64,000 bases of DNA, from the NCBI GenBank assembly GCA_009667805.1, contig CM019072.1:34403519-34467518 (forward strand), in the 5' to 3' direction. The stretch comes from Leptobrachium leishanense. Taxonomy: Eukaryota; Chordata; Amphibia; Anura; Megophryidae. Made by a program: the position numbers and the translations under genes. The notes beneath the pieces were generated by a model, which was not told where the DNA came from, ran no database searches, and was given only the letters and a program-made list of their open reading frames with translations. Positions 10,800 to 22,350 of this stretch are shown here, piece by piece (position 1 is the stretch's first letter; each line of letters opens with the position of its first letter).

Positions 10800-10914
10800 T
10801 ATAAAAGAATGGATTTAAAACCAGCAAATCTTACCTTTTTGTAGGTTTTCTACCTCCTGTCTAACCTCAGACTACCTCCAGAGTATCTCCAGAAGATCTC
10901 CTGTAAGTGCTCAC

Positions 10915-11541
10915 TTACAGTTCCATTCCATTACCAGTTCCATTGGCAGCCATACATGCCCACGCCATGACACTACCACCACCATGCTTCACTGATGAGG
11001 TGGTATGCTTAGGATCATAAGCAGTTCCTTTCCTTCTCCATACTCTTCTCTTCCCATCACTCTGGTACAAGTTGATCTTGGTCTCATCTGTCCATAGGAT
11101 CTTGTTCCAGAACTGTGAAGGCTTTGTTAGGTATTGTTTGGCAAACTCTAATCTGGCCTTCCTGTTTTTGAGGGTCACCAATGGTTTACATCTTGTGGTG
11201 AACCCTCTGTATTCACTCTGGTGAAGTCTTCTCTTGATTGTTGACTTTGACACACATACACCTACCTCCTGGAGAGTGTTCTTGATCTGGCCAACTGTTG
11301 TGAAGGGTGTTTTCTTCACCAGGGAAAGAATTCTTTGGCCATCCACCACAGTTGTTTTCCGTGGTCTCCCGGGTCTTTTGGTGTTGCTGAGCTCACCGGT
11401 GCGTTCCTTCTTTTTGAGAATGTTCCAAACAGTTGTTTTGGCCACACCTAATGTTCTTGCTATCTCTCTGATGGGTTTGTTTTGTTTCTTCAGCCTAATG
11501 ATGGCTTACTTCACTGATAGTGACAGCTCTTTGGATCTCAT
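10915..11541 (-). pseudogene. Tc1 element A transposase, N-terminal part
   Basis: Reading leftward from ATG at 11541, MRSKELSLSVK meets an in-frame TAA (11506-11508). The frame then continues through the paired helix-turn-helix DNA-binding domain (AKTTVWNILKKKERTG, RPGRPRKTT motif, SKSTIKRRLHQ) to the first catalytic aspartate in LWTDETKINLYQSDG. It ends at HGGGSVMAWACMAANGTG where the CR1 begins. The RPGRPRK stretch is the AT-hook-like GRPR motif found between the two helix-turn-helix units of Tc1 transposases. Confidence 0.92.
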
Positions 11542-12202
11542 CTTGAGAGTTGACAGCAACAGATTCCAAATGCAAATAGTACACTTGAAATGAACTCTGG
11601 GCCTTTTATCTGCACATTGTAATTGGGGTAATGAGGGAATATCACACACCTGGCCATGGAACAGCTGAGAAGTCAATTGTCCCATTACCTTTGGTCCCTT
11701 AACAAGTGGGAGGCACATCTGCAAACTGCTGTAAGTCCTACACCGTTCACCTGAGTTGGATGTACATACCCTCAAATTAAAGCTGACAGTCTGCAGTTAA
11801 AGCACATTGTGTTTGTTTCATTCCAACTCCATTGTGGTGGTGTATAGAGCCAAAGATGTTAGAATTGTGTCGATGTCCCAATATTTCTGGACCTGACTGT
11901 ATATATATATATATATTTACAGACTGTGTTACGTTTTTGTGCCACCTTGTCTATCTTTTTTAAACACAATGCATTGTAATGCACTCGCTACACGACAGGA
12001 AAGTGTCCTGATAGGAAAGGCTGCTTTTGGGCTCCAGAGTAGCTGCCAGCTCAGTGTTACAAAGAAAGATGAGACCAGACACCCCAGCCTAAGAATAACA
12101 GCAGTGGTTTACAGCAACAATGTTGTGAATGTCTAGTAGACTTTGACAGACGAAACGTTGTTGCTGTAATCCGCTGTTGTGCTTCTTCAGTAAAGCCACA
12201 TT

Positions 12203-12383
12203 CAGGGTTATTCAGAGAGCAGTGAAAAGCAGGAGAATGGCTGGAGAATGAAAAATTCTAGGTCAAAATAGCCAAACCAGAAAAATTCTCCCTTTCATCT
12301 CACTTTCCAAATCGGCTATTTTGACCTAGAATTTTTCATTCTCCAGTCATTCTCCTGCTTTTCACGCCCTCTGAATAACCCTG
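12203..12383. mobile_element. CAGGG-ended palindromic MITE (181 bp), TSD ATT
   Basis: The termini CAGGGTTATTCAGAGAG and CTCTGAATAACCCTG are flanked by ATT on both sides. The two halves are nearly perfect complements around a centre near TTCATCTCACTTTCC, so the element would form one long hairpin. The same unit recurs at 19938, 20234, 27640-29636, 60843 and 62249. Confidence 0.9.
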
Positions 12384-13224
12384 ATTGAATTGGAGTGCCT
12401 GGTCTCCTCAAAATACCTATTTTATCTTGTCGTAACAGCACAGTGATGTGCCTGGATATGCCAGAATGAGCCAAGACCCCTGACTCACAAGGTGCAGCCA
12501 AAATCTGATTATAAAAGAATGGAAGAAGAACACAGAGAGAATTTCGTATTATGATCTTTAGATATCATGAACTCCCATGATTAAATCTGGATACCTGAAT
12601 GCAGGTCATCACAGTGTACATACAGCCTCAGGCTAGCATTCCATGATGTATACATAACTTCAAAGAACTACTCAAGGTTAGGAAATACAGAAATCGGTAT
12701 AGCTAGATTCTAGGCAAGTAAACAACCAAAATATAACCGTTACCATAAGGTCCATGAAAAGTCAAGGAGCTGCACTATTTTGATTTATCTATTGTTTAGT
12801 GACTTGTGTTGGTCTGGTGTTGAAATATGTATGCCCAGGAATTATCTGTTGAGATTGTCTAGGATCATCCAGGATCAGAATAAATCTGATCCCTTTACCC
12901 CTCAGACAAAGGAGAAAGAAGAAATGGAGGTTTCTGTTCCAATACCTGGGCCTTCCATTGTTATGTGGTAGAATAGCACTGTGCTTATGGGTCACAGTGT
13001 AATGACCTACACAGGAAGACAACCACCTTAGATAGGAAAAAAGGTGTGTTAATGGTCCATGTAACGGCCTGGTAAAGGAGGCTACACTAGGAATAGTTGT
13101 AAACAGGCTGAGGTCCAGGAGCAAAGTGATCAAAGTAACCAGGAGACAAGCCAAGATCAAAAAGGGAGTAACCAGTGAACAAGCCAAGATCAAGACTATA
13201 GACTCAGACACAACAATATGAATG

Positions 13225-14713
13225 GGTAATATATATATGTAGTGGAGGCGCTAAGTCAGTAAAGAGTAAAATGTAAAGGTATGAAATAATTTTGTGTTTG
13301 CTGCCTTAAAGGATAATACGTACAATAAAACTAAACGAGTGCACACAGGTAAATAAAAGTATCGGAATGTTCCTTTTGGTGTAATATATTATAAATGGTA
13401 TTGTGACTTTGTGCACAGATACAACAAAGAGTCCACACAGTGAAGACTCTATTGATATACTTCACATTCGTGTTCAGATAAATAAAGTGCTAGGTGTCTC
13501 CTGCGACACGTGCTATAAAGTGCAGTAACCAGTACTGTGCAAATTAGTGCAGAAACCGAGGTAATAAAAAAACGTATAAATACAATCACATTACTTAGTG
13601 CAAGCAGTTTGAATCTTAAAAGTAAATAATTATAATCTGTTCGTATTAAAATTATGTCAACCCAAACGTAAAGAAATACTTATATTGCATTGATGCAGAC
13701 AGGGGGAGCTCTCATAGTGTAACTGGTATCACATTAAAATATCCAGTACATATCCATAAGAATCTCATTCACCTCCGTCTCCGGAGCCTCTTCTGTTCTT
13801 GGCTCTGAGTGAGTATTCACCTTGGCACTACAATAAGGTTTGTGCCCAACCTCTCTGACACTGGCCTGGTATTCCTACTTCTGGTTCCTCCCTGACTGTG
13901 AGCTGCTTCATGTATTTCTCTACAGCTTTGCTTATTAGTATCATTTGCTTTCGTGTGAGCCTCTTGGATCACATGCAGATAAGTCCATTTGAGGAGTTAT
14001 GCAACACACTGAACACACTGAGAGATTCTTATGGATATGCACTGGATATTTTAATGTGATACCAGTTACACTATGAGAGCCCCATCTCTCCTGTTTTTCT
14101 CTGTTTATACTGAAGAGGCACTGCTCCAGTCAAAGAAGGGGCGAGCCACTCTTTAATTGGCCAAAGGCGATCATTCCTAGAGCCGGGACACTATGGCTCT
14201 TGAGTGTGAGAGTTAGCAATTTGCGCACTAAACTGAAACACTTTAGTACTTACAGATTGCTGCACTATTATGTCCTTTGTATATTTTTGTTTTTGAGGGA
14301 CATAGCGGAATGAAGGATGTGGTGGATTTGATTAATTATCTTCTCCAGATCCTCCCCTTATCCCCCCTGTCTGCATCAATGCAATATAAGTATTTGTTTG
14401 CGTTTGGGTTGACACAATTTTAATACGCACGGATTATAATTATTTACTTTTAAGATTCAAACTGCTTGCACTAAGTGAGGTGATTGTATTTGTAAGATTT
14501 TTATTACCTCGGTTTCTGCACTAATTTGCACAGTACTGGTTACTGCACTTTATAGCACGTGTCGCAGGAGACACCTAGCACTTTATTGATATACTTCACA
14601 TTCATGTACAAATAAATAGAGTCCTCACTGTGTGGACTCTTTGTTGTATCTCTGCACAGAGTCACAATACCTTTTATAATATATTACGCCAAAAGGAACA
14701 TTCCGATACTTTT
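13225..14713. mobile_element. Foldback insertion, 1.49 kb, 15-bp direct repeats
   Basis: Identical 15-bp sequences ACAACAATATGAATG lie at 13210-13224 and 14714-14728. Between them, most of 13354-13790 is repeated as the reverse complement in 14025-14090 and 14352-14713; both arms carry CTAGGTGTCTCCTGCGACAC or its complement. Two unrelated unpaired segments (about 13795-14020 and 14090-14350) interrupt the arms. No reading frame of note occurs. The long target duplication suggests retroposition rather than cut-and-paste movement. I do not recognise the family. Confidence 0.75.
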
Positions 14714-15698
14714 ACAACAATATGAATGCACTGAAAGGCAATAAACCACAGCAAAGCAGAGAGCAAAGAAGTGGAAGGGCTTGAGGTCCCTTCCCATTGG
14801 TCAGACCAAAGGAAGAGTGAAACGTTGAATCATTGGCCAAGTCCATGTCCTCTTCCTATTAGAATTATAGAAAGGAGGCACCACTGAGATAGTGTTGTCA
14901 GAATCAATCAATGGTGGTGGTGTTCCATCCGAGCAATGCATAACATGACTAGTCTTTGTCACTGGAGAAATGGGAGACTGGACAGAGAGCAGTGAACTTC
15001 TTTTATGAAATACCTGAATACGGGACATTATGTCACTTTGATTCCTGTCCCAAATAAAGAGATAGGGTTTATACAATAAAGCCAATTTACCTGGTTTTTT
15101 TCGGTTAGTCCACTAACCTTTTTGTCTTTTTGTACCTTCAGCGTCATGTCCGAAATGTGTCTAATCAATGATCTTACTTAACCCCTTCACTGCAGATGAC
15201 GCACTGACCTCAACCCATTTTCCCTCTAGGATGCTAAGGATGTGCTCTGCATGTCTGCAAAGTCCTGCGGCTCAGCACTGGTCACGGAGCCCACATCTTT
15301 TTTTCCCTTATTGTTTGCTTCTGCAAGCGCTTGAGACAGGAGGATATCAGCATACAAAGCTTGCTGACATTATTGGTCCCCGAATTGGTCCCCAGCAGGT
15401 GGGAATGTTCAAAATCCTGTCTGCTGAGCTTTGTAGAAGAGGAAACTCCTCTGCTTCACACAGCAATATCAGCCAAATGGGGCTGTAGGGGGACACTCAA
15501 CGCAGCCTGACCACTTTAACTTATTAAAGAGGCCCGGGTTTCAAAAGTGTCCCTTTAACCTTTCTGAATAATTAGTTCCTCGGTTTCTACATTTTTGTGA
15601 TAAAATCTTTTTCTTTTCTAACACTGTGATGTCATCGCTAACAGTTGATATTCTGAATAAAGTATCCTTATACTTTTTTTTTTTCCTTTTTTTAACAG

Positions 15699-15874
15699 GT
15701 AATGATCCTGATCTGGAAAATTCTGCTCCATTCTTGTCAGATGAGATGGTGAATCTCGCTGGGTCTTCCAGTCTGTTTGCCACTGATGATAGTGTGGTGT
15801 CCTACCTCACCGCAGGTGTCATTCCAGGACATGCCTCACTGAACCTTCACCCCACGGAGGAGACCAATGATTGA
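15699..15874 (+). CDS. Last coding exon of the unidentified gene
   Basis: A long pyrimidine tract and AACAG acceptor precede an exon that, joined in phase 1 to the exon at 1692, reads GNDPDLENSAPFLSDEMVNL and onward to HPTEETND and a TGA at 15872-15874. The tail is acidic and rich in Asp, Glu and Ser, with no domain I recognise. It is likely a disordered C-terminus. The last residues lie on a host-like, non-repetitive background, which argues for a real gene. Function is unknown. Confidence 0.6.
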
Positions 15875-17030
15875 TTTCTGCTTATTCAGAGGCTGCCTAT
15901 TATATATGGGGTGTATAATGTTGTTTCGCACATCCACGCTGCATTTTTGAAGGTTGAAAATGAACCTCCTGCACTGTATAGTTACATATAGCCTCTCTGC
16001 CTTAACTGAGCTAGGTAAGACTAGTTAATTGACTTGCCATGCCAAGCAGTTACCGGCCAGGGCATGAGGATGACAGAAATATAAACAGATAATAGTATTA
16101 ATATAATATACCTACAATTGTTTTACCTTCTTTATAAGATATTTATATTATAGTAAAAAAAATTGATTTGAGGTGTGTTTACTCAGTACTCCTATATATT
16201 GCAGAATGTTCATTTTCAGATGGGGGATACTGAAGGGATTATTCACTAAACTGTGAATAACATTCTTAGCATGTTTACAGAGCAAATGCCAATTTGAATG
16301 TATGAAAAGAACACGGTTCTGGTACTTTAAAGGGCACCACGTACGCATCAGGAACCTGGAAATCTTTGCACATGATTCATATGTTCCCTGTTTCCCCCGC
16401 AAAAAAAGAGTTCATTCTGTACAGACATATTTTGTTATTCTTCTGATACCTTGAATTCCCTCTCCTCCTGCTTTCTCTGTTCTTGGTCGGGATTGGCCGA
16501 TGTGGCACTGAATGTATTGAGTTATCAGCCATGTGCCACTGAGGATTCTGGGAAAACAGCGGTTTCTTTTTTTGTGGTTCCAAAAAAAAAAGTCGAATCA
16601 ATCTCCTTTTCCTTTAACAAAGTTGAGCTTTGTTACTTTTATATACATTTAAAATATATGAGGTTTTATAAAGTTATCTATATATAAATACGCATGCAAA
16701 CTTTTGTTTTGTAGGAATGCATTCACACATACACGCAATCACATGTACACAAAATTAACATTGTACACGTGCAAAAAGCACAGACATATAGAGCATTTTG
16801 TGCAGAAGTCTAGGACTTGTGCTTAGCAAATAGCTATATCCAAATAAGAGTTTTTTGCAGTAGTAAAGTATCTTAAATTGTTGTTTTTGTTTTCTAAAAT
16901 AGATTATATTACAGACAGTAAATTTGATCGCGGATGCAGTCTGGGTCCGGTGGGTTAACATGTCATATTCACTCTGCTATCTCGCTATCTTGTTCCAGGT
17001 TATTATTGTGCTGACTTTTGTACAAATAAA
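15875..17030 (+). other. Probable 3' untranslated region with AATAAA signal
   Basis: After the TGA the sequence is AT-rich and free of recognised repeats. The first well-placed AATAAA I noted is at 17025-17030, in TACAAATAAAACC. The length (about 1.16 kb) is ordinary for a vertebrate 3' UTR. Short frames here are chance. 17031-17400 holds nothing recognised. Confidence 0.35.
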
Positions 17031-17407
17031 ACCAGGGTTCCCCAGTGAAAGTGAATGATGAGACGGTTTAGCAGGATATAACTATAGGAGTTATTCATGA
17101 AGCAATGTTCTTTACTGTTGCTCAAACTACAATAAACTTCAGTGTTTCTGATAGTGAAAATCAAAGGATGGCAGGAGAGGTTTCGTTGATGAAGGATTCT
17201 CCTGTTGTTCTTGATTTTGATCTGGAACGTCAAAGTTTATCACAGTTGTAAAGGAACGTGCTGATCTCAGTTTTTGGGAGGATCTAATCCCTTACACTCA
17301 GAGGGCTGATTTAACCCTCTGAGAGCCACCCCACAGAAGGAGAGGGTTTAGAGCGCTCAGGTCACTGTGATTAACCACATAGCATTGAGTGGTCACAGTG
17401 CATAGGG

Positions 17408-17545
17408 TAAGGGTCAACATCCTTGGCCATTGAGATGTTTTGGTGCTACATCTCCCATGATGCTCAGCTACTCATTAGGTTGGTAGAGCCTCATGGGGAA
17501 ATGTACATCCAAAACATCTGGAGGTCCAAAGTTGCTGACCTCTGG
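17408..17545. mobile_element. Decayed hAT MITE related to 3155-3274
   Basis: The ends TAAGGGTCAACATCC and GTTGCTGACCTCTGG, and internal strings TACATCTCCCATGATGCTCA and GGGGAAATGTA, parallel the intact copy at 3155-3274. Divergence is visibly higher and no clean 8-bp duplication remains. 17546-18183 holds nothing recognised. Confidence 0.6.
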
Positions 17546-18183
17546 ATTAGGTTATCCCTTTAATTCTCTTGCACCCACTCTAAAACCATCATACAACTTC
17601 CTGTAGCTGGACGATCACTCTTTAATGAAATGTTTTCACAGAGAGGCATTGAGGATATCTTTTGCACTTGAGGCTACCATGCATGGTGCCCTTCAAATTT
17701 TTCTCAAGGAGAAGTGTTTTGGCAAAAGGTCTACTCACAGACTCCATGCCACCCCATTCTAATTCTCAACTCAGGCTTTGGAAGTGTTTGTGACCACTAG
17801 CTTACAAGCACTTGCTCCTGAGGAGCCTACGTAAGCACATTGACTTTAAATATCAAATCCATTTCATCTGATAGTTGGGAAGTGCAATTCCCAACTCTGA
17901 CACTTCTTCAGGATGGAGATACTACCGTTTCTTTGAATCACTTTACTTACAAATACAGAATAACTCTAAATGAACGTTAAAGGGCGAAGAAGGCCGTAGC
18001 ACCAAATCCATGTCATGGCACCTACATGATCCCTTTCATAACTCCTTTATTAAGCTGGTCTAATAGTTAATTCTGTCATGTAACCAAACCCAGGCTACAT
18101 TACGTTGACTGTCTGTATTTTTTACAGTGAGCAAGTTTGGTGCCCTAAAATCAGAACATGGGAGCTTTCTAGATCCTCTAAAT

Positions 18184-18367
18184 CATTGTTTCTCAACTCC
18201 AGTCCTCTGGACCCCCATAACAGGCCAGGTTTGCAGGATATGTGAAGCACAGCACAGGTGATAGGATTTGCTGCTCAGTGATTGCAGTACTCAGTCTGCA
18301 TTTTCCCCAAGGTGATCTGCAAAATCTGGCCTGTAGTGGGTCCCGAGGACAGGTTTGGGAAACACTG
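18184..18367. mobile_element. hAT MITE of the CAGTGTTTCCCAAC family, copy 2
   Basis: Termini CATTGTTTCTCAACTCC and TTTGGGAAACACTG are flanked by CTCTAAAT and CTCTAAAA (seven of eight). The interior contains the shared string GAAGCACAGCACAGGTGATA. 18368-19443 holds no gene; a sequence with a GGTCGAAACG-type word on the minus strand occurs at about 18694-18742. Confidence 0.85.
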
Positions 18368-19443
18368 CTCTAAAAGAAGTTCACCAAAGTTGTTCTCACT
18401 CCAGGAGCAATGTGTAGTCACAGTGAGCGTCACATTGCTCTCTTTGCTCCTCTCGGTGAGTGAGCGAGCATCCTTTCATAAAAATTTTTACAAAGTGCCC
18501 GGGTGCTCATCTTCACGCAACATTCCCCTGTTTGAGCATTCTCTTCCCTAAAATGGATAATCTTACTCTCCATTATCTCTTATATTGCTATTTGTACTTA
18601 TTAAACTGGCATATTTATATTTCTTATTGTTGATCAAGAATCCCCACTAAATATTAGTGGACTTTCCCACCAAGAATTTAGATAAGGAGTAAGAATGTGG
18701 ACCTCGGGCAACGTTTCGACCCAGAAGGGTCTTTGACATGCTTGTTACTCCTTATCTAAATTCCTGGTCTGACGTGTTTGCTATTGTTTCTTTCTGATTT
18801 TGGGAGACGGGGCTTCCCTTGGACTATGCCCCAGGTTCCAATAATAGCTGTCACTAACAAAAAGTAGATCGTAAAGACATGGCGGCACTAGCTTCATCTT
18901 GGCTTAAAAAGTCAGGTCTATACCGATCACTTTATATACTGCAAACACGCACAAACGCACACATAAACTCGCAAGCACATGTTACTGCAAAATTAAAGAG
19001 CTTATTAAGTAAAAGTGAAAGTAACAGTACATGATATCATGATATGATTGACTTTTCAGTATGGTTTTTTCAATTCTGGACAAGCCTAATCATAATCCAC
19101 AATGGCTGGAGAGCCTGAGGTCTTCTATCCTTGCTGAAGGGGAGTGTTTTTACATAAAAAACAATCTTTGTAATATTAAACGCTATACAGTATACGCACA
19201 AAGACAACAATATACAAATCTAACAATAAAGCTGTGGTATGTAGAGCTGTGAAAAATGAATTTAAAACTAACTTGTATCAAATACAGGTATAGATATCTC
19301 TGTTATCATATACTGTACACACAGTGCCTATATGCCACTGACAAAGCAATATGGCCCGCCCCTGAAGAGCCATGTACAGTTTAGGTTTTGACCAATGAGC
19401 TTTCTCATTTACAGTCTTTATATCCACTATCCATATATATTTA

Positions 19444-19753
19444 CAGAGTTCGTATCCCTTATCTGGAATTCCAAAGGATTCCAAAATCACAAATTATTGA
19501 GTGCCGACATGACACAGAAAGGACAAAATTCCACACTTGACCTGATGTGACGTGATTGATAAAAAATTCTACCAAATGCCCCCCTTCGGGCTGTCTATGG
19601 TGTATACAAAACATAAACAAATTTTGTGTTTACTCTGGGGTCCCATCCCCAAGATATCTCATTATTATTGCCGAATATTCCAAAATGTAACAAAAATCTG
19701 AAGTCCAAAACACGTCCAGTCCCATACATTTTGGATAAAGGATACTCAACCTG
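19444..19753. mobile_element. Tigger/pogo-like MITE, about 310 bp
   Basis: The left end reads CAGAGTTCGTATCCCTTATC and the right end GGATAAAGGATACTCAACCTG is its imperfect complement. The middle contains GGGGTCCCATCCCCAAGATA followed by TCTCATTAT. From memory this resembles a MITE family well known in mammals that opens CAGGTTGAGTATCCCTTATC. Such elements belong to the TcMar group. The family name is not certain. Confidence 0.55.
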
Positions 19754-19937
19754 TTTAATTTGAGCCATGTTTATGATTAGTTGACATTTATACTTTGCCG
19801 GAGACTCTATCCACATGTACAATGGAATTTCCATTAGTCTACTGGCATAAAACGTACAATTTTACCTTTTTCTACTTTTCTAGAATTCACCAAAGTGACT
19901 GCATTTCATAAACTTATTCACCCCAGATTTACACAAA

Positions 19938-20119
19938 CAGGGTTATTCAGAGAAAAGTGAAACTCGGGAGTACTTTTGGAGAAGCGAAAATTCTAGGTCA
20001 AGGTAGCTGATTTGGAAAGTGAGATAAATGGGAGAATTTTTCTCGTTTGGCTATTTTGACCTAGAATTTTCACTTCTCCAAAAGTTCTCCAGAGTTTCAC
20101 CTTTCTCTGAATAACCCTG
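19938..20119. mobile_element. CAGGG-ended palindromic MITE (182 bp), TSD AAA
   Basis: Termini CAGGGTTATTCAGAGAA and TTCTCTGAATAACCCTG are flanked by AAA on both sides. The unit is a near-perfect hairpin with the centre GGAAAGTGAGATAAATGGGA. It is in the same family as 12203-12383. Confidence 0.9.
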
Positions 20120-20233
20120 AAAGTTTCCACATTTTAACTAATATAAATACATTTGTAGCCTGAGGAATTCAATTAAATTGTTAGTAGAGCTGATCCTGAG
20201 TATGACTGAATCCGACAGCCATGTAAACATCAT

Positions 20234-20415
20234 CAGGGTTAGTCAGAGAAAGGTAAAAACCAGGAGAACTGGCAGGAGAAGAGAACAATCTAGACCAAAT
20301 AGCTGATTTGGAAAGTGAGATAAATGGGAGAATTTTTCTGGTTTGGCTATTTTGACCTAGAATTTTCACTTCTCCAGTCATTCTCCTAAGTTTCACCTTT
20401 CTTTGAATAGACCTG
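20234..20415. mobile_element. CAGGG-ended palindromic MITE (182 bp), TSD CAT
   Basis: Termini CAGGGTTAGTCAGAGAA and TTCTTTGAATAGACCTG are flanked by CAT on both sides. The left half carries the CAATCTAGACCAAATAGC variant, which also occurs in the tandem copies at 28250-28418 and 29463-29636. It lies only 114 bp from the previous MITE. Confidence 0.88.
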
Positions 20416-21654
20416 CATGTCTACGAATTTAATTAAAACATTATGTAAGCAGACTTTCTAAAACACACTGCCATATCATCCTGATAAATTGCCAAAATCA
20501 CAATCATGCCTGATTTCCAGATAGACAGTTATATTTGCTTGACTTGAATCTGATGCACTAATGGGACATATTTGCACTATGCTGTAAATTTGTATAGTTT
20601 TATGAATATCTGAAATCTAATAAAAAAAAATTCTCACTGATTTTGTCTGGTTTTTTATCAAACCATTGAAACCATCCACGGTCCTATAGTTAATTTTTTT
20701 GTCACTTTATAGCACTCTATATCTGCATTTTGTATATACTGTAAAATATAGCAGTTTGGCAATGTTCATTTGCACATAATATAGAAACTATACTATATAC
20801 AATAAGGTGAAGGCGCTCAAGCGGTACCACTGACAGGGTTATTCAGAGAGAGTCTATCTGGCCCCGAAATTGCACCAAACAGTGAATTTCCCCATATGGT
20901 ATACTTTCTTGGTCATTCGGCTATCCAGAGAGCAGGCAGTTCGCCAAATGTTGGCAAATTGCCTGCACATATGGTGCCTGTTCGAGGGCAGTGAAATCCC
21001 CATAGCTTTGTCTATTCGAAGAACAAAAACCAGCAGTGAAAAGTTGCCGAATTGCCCTGGCATTCGGTGGCTTCATGCGGCAGATTTATTCAGGCGAATC
21101 CCATAGACTTCAATGTTAAAAATATTCCCATTTTAATTCAATATCTAATAAACCGTTGATTATAATATTCTGCAGTAAAAAGTCTCTTAGTTATAGATTT
21201 TTTTTGGGATATTTTAAGCATTTTGTGGGATTTTTTGGGCAAAAAATCTTTGCCGATTTTTTTATTATATTTTTTTAAACATTTGTTTTTTTTTCTGTAA
21301 CAGCCCTTTTTATTATCATTCCTTGGATCTCATATGTAAATTTCAGAAATTTTCGCTCATTAGTTTCTTTGCAAACAGCGTTTCACTTTTCAAACATTCA
21401 AGCAAACTGTTTTTTTTTTTCACTCCATTCGTCTGGTGGTGTCGGCTCTTTCCGGCGGCTGTTCTGCGCTCTGATAGGCTTCTGCTCGGGTTTCTCCGTC
21501 GTGTTCGGCGGGGTTAATCAAGATGTGTTTACGGGTTTCCGTGTGCATTCGCCTGGGTTTTGCGGTGAGTGTTCGGCAGGTTTTCAGTGGCTTTTCCCTG
21601 CACTACAACGGCCCTGTGGTGCTTGCTGAATACTGTGGTGCTTGCTGAAGGGTG

Positions 21655-22350
21655 TGTCACGGATCCCCCTGATACTAGAGTGGTGGTCCCTATACGCAGG
21701 ACACTCTCTACCCTTCCGATCCTTAGAGTGGTCGGCACGACTAGACAGACATAGGATGATACACAAGACCTTAGAACAATTAGCTCTTCCCAAGACCCTA
21801 ACAACACAAGGGGTAGTCTGATGTGTGCTTAGGATGCCACACAGACTGACCTCAATACCAGAATTAGAAGAGTTAATGCCAATACCAGGGGTTACGCACA
21901 GAATGGTTCGTTCGCCAGTACCAAGGATCATACACAGAGTGGTTCGTTCGCCAATGCCAGGGGTCATACACAGAATCGTTAGTTTGCCAATGCCAGGGGT
22001 CATGCACAGAATCGTTAATTTGCCAATGCCAGGGGTCATACACAGAATCGTTAGTTTGCCAATGCCAGGGGTCATACACAGAATCGTAGTTTGCCAATGC
22101 CAAGGGTCATACACAGAATCGAAAATAGCCAAAATATACAAGAGCTCTGCGGGAAGTAACTACCACGTCAGGGCACCGGCGTCTCTGTGAGTCTGGGCTT
22201 TAAACCCGGCGGGTCCGCGTCTCGCCGCCAGGCCCCGCCCCCCGGCGTCTCACGTGTGCGGAAGCGTCCGCAATATCACTCGGCGCCTGGCCAGCGAGCA
22301 GCGAGGAAGCTGCTGCCAGGCGCCGGGGGGGCGCGGGGGCCACCGTGACA
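21655..22350. mobile_element. Solo LTR, 696 bp, TSD GGGTG
   Basis: The sequence starts TGTCACGG and ends CCGTGACA, the TG...CA form of retroviral-type LTR ends. Perfect 5-bp duplications GGGTG lie at 21650-21654 and 22351-22355. No internal gag or pol sequence remains, so this is a solo LTR left by LTR-LTR recombination. The 3' third is GC-rich and CpG-rich (22180-22345). Ty3/gypsy or endogenous retrovirus origin cannot be told apart here. Confidence 0.85.
21879..22121. repeat. 36-bp tandem array inside the solo LTR
   Basis: About seven units of GCCAATGCCAGGGGTCATAC plus CACAGAATCGTTAGTT follow each other. Because 36 is a multiple of three, all frames stay open and the minus strand reads a repeated NDSVYDPWHWQT. 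This is a product of periodicity and is no evidence of a protein. Confidence 0.9.

Larger units (their letters stand above)
6933..10914 (-). mobile_element. Near full-length CR1 LINE inserted in Tc1 element A
   Basis: The element reads on the minus strand: 5' region (about 10914-10800), ORF1 (10799-9879), ORF2 (about 9878-7026), short 3' region and a terminal octamer array at about 6933-6957. It is about 4.0 kb. CR1 moves by target-primed reverse transcription and usually leaves no clear target duplication; none was found here. The near-open ORF2 shows this is a recent insertion, younger than the Tc1 copy it interrupts. The 5' end may still be slightly truncated. Confidence 0.93.
6278..11899 (-). 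mobile_element. Tc1/mariner element A, split by a CR1 insertion
   Basis: The element has terminal inverted repeats of about 223 bp (6278-6500 and 11677-11899), starting CAGTCAGGTCCAGAAATATT and flanked by TA on the right and a mutated TA (CA) on the left. The transposase gene is on the minus strand. It is cut by CR1 (6933-10914) between the GGGSVMAWACM segment and the MNSEVFRAILSAH segment of the catalytic domain. Removing the CR1 leaves about 1.64 kb, a normal length for Tc1 elements. Confidence 0.93.

Noticed and set aside
21584..22141. 185-codon and 121-codon repetitive frames
   Set aside because: They come from the 36-bp array within the solo LTR.
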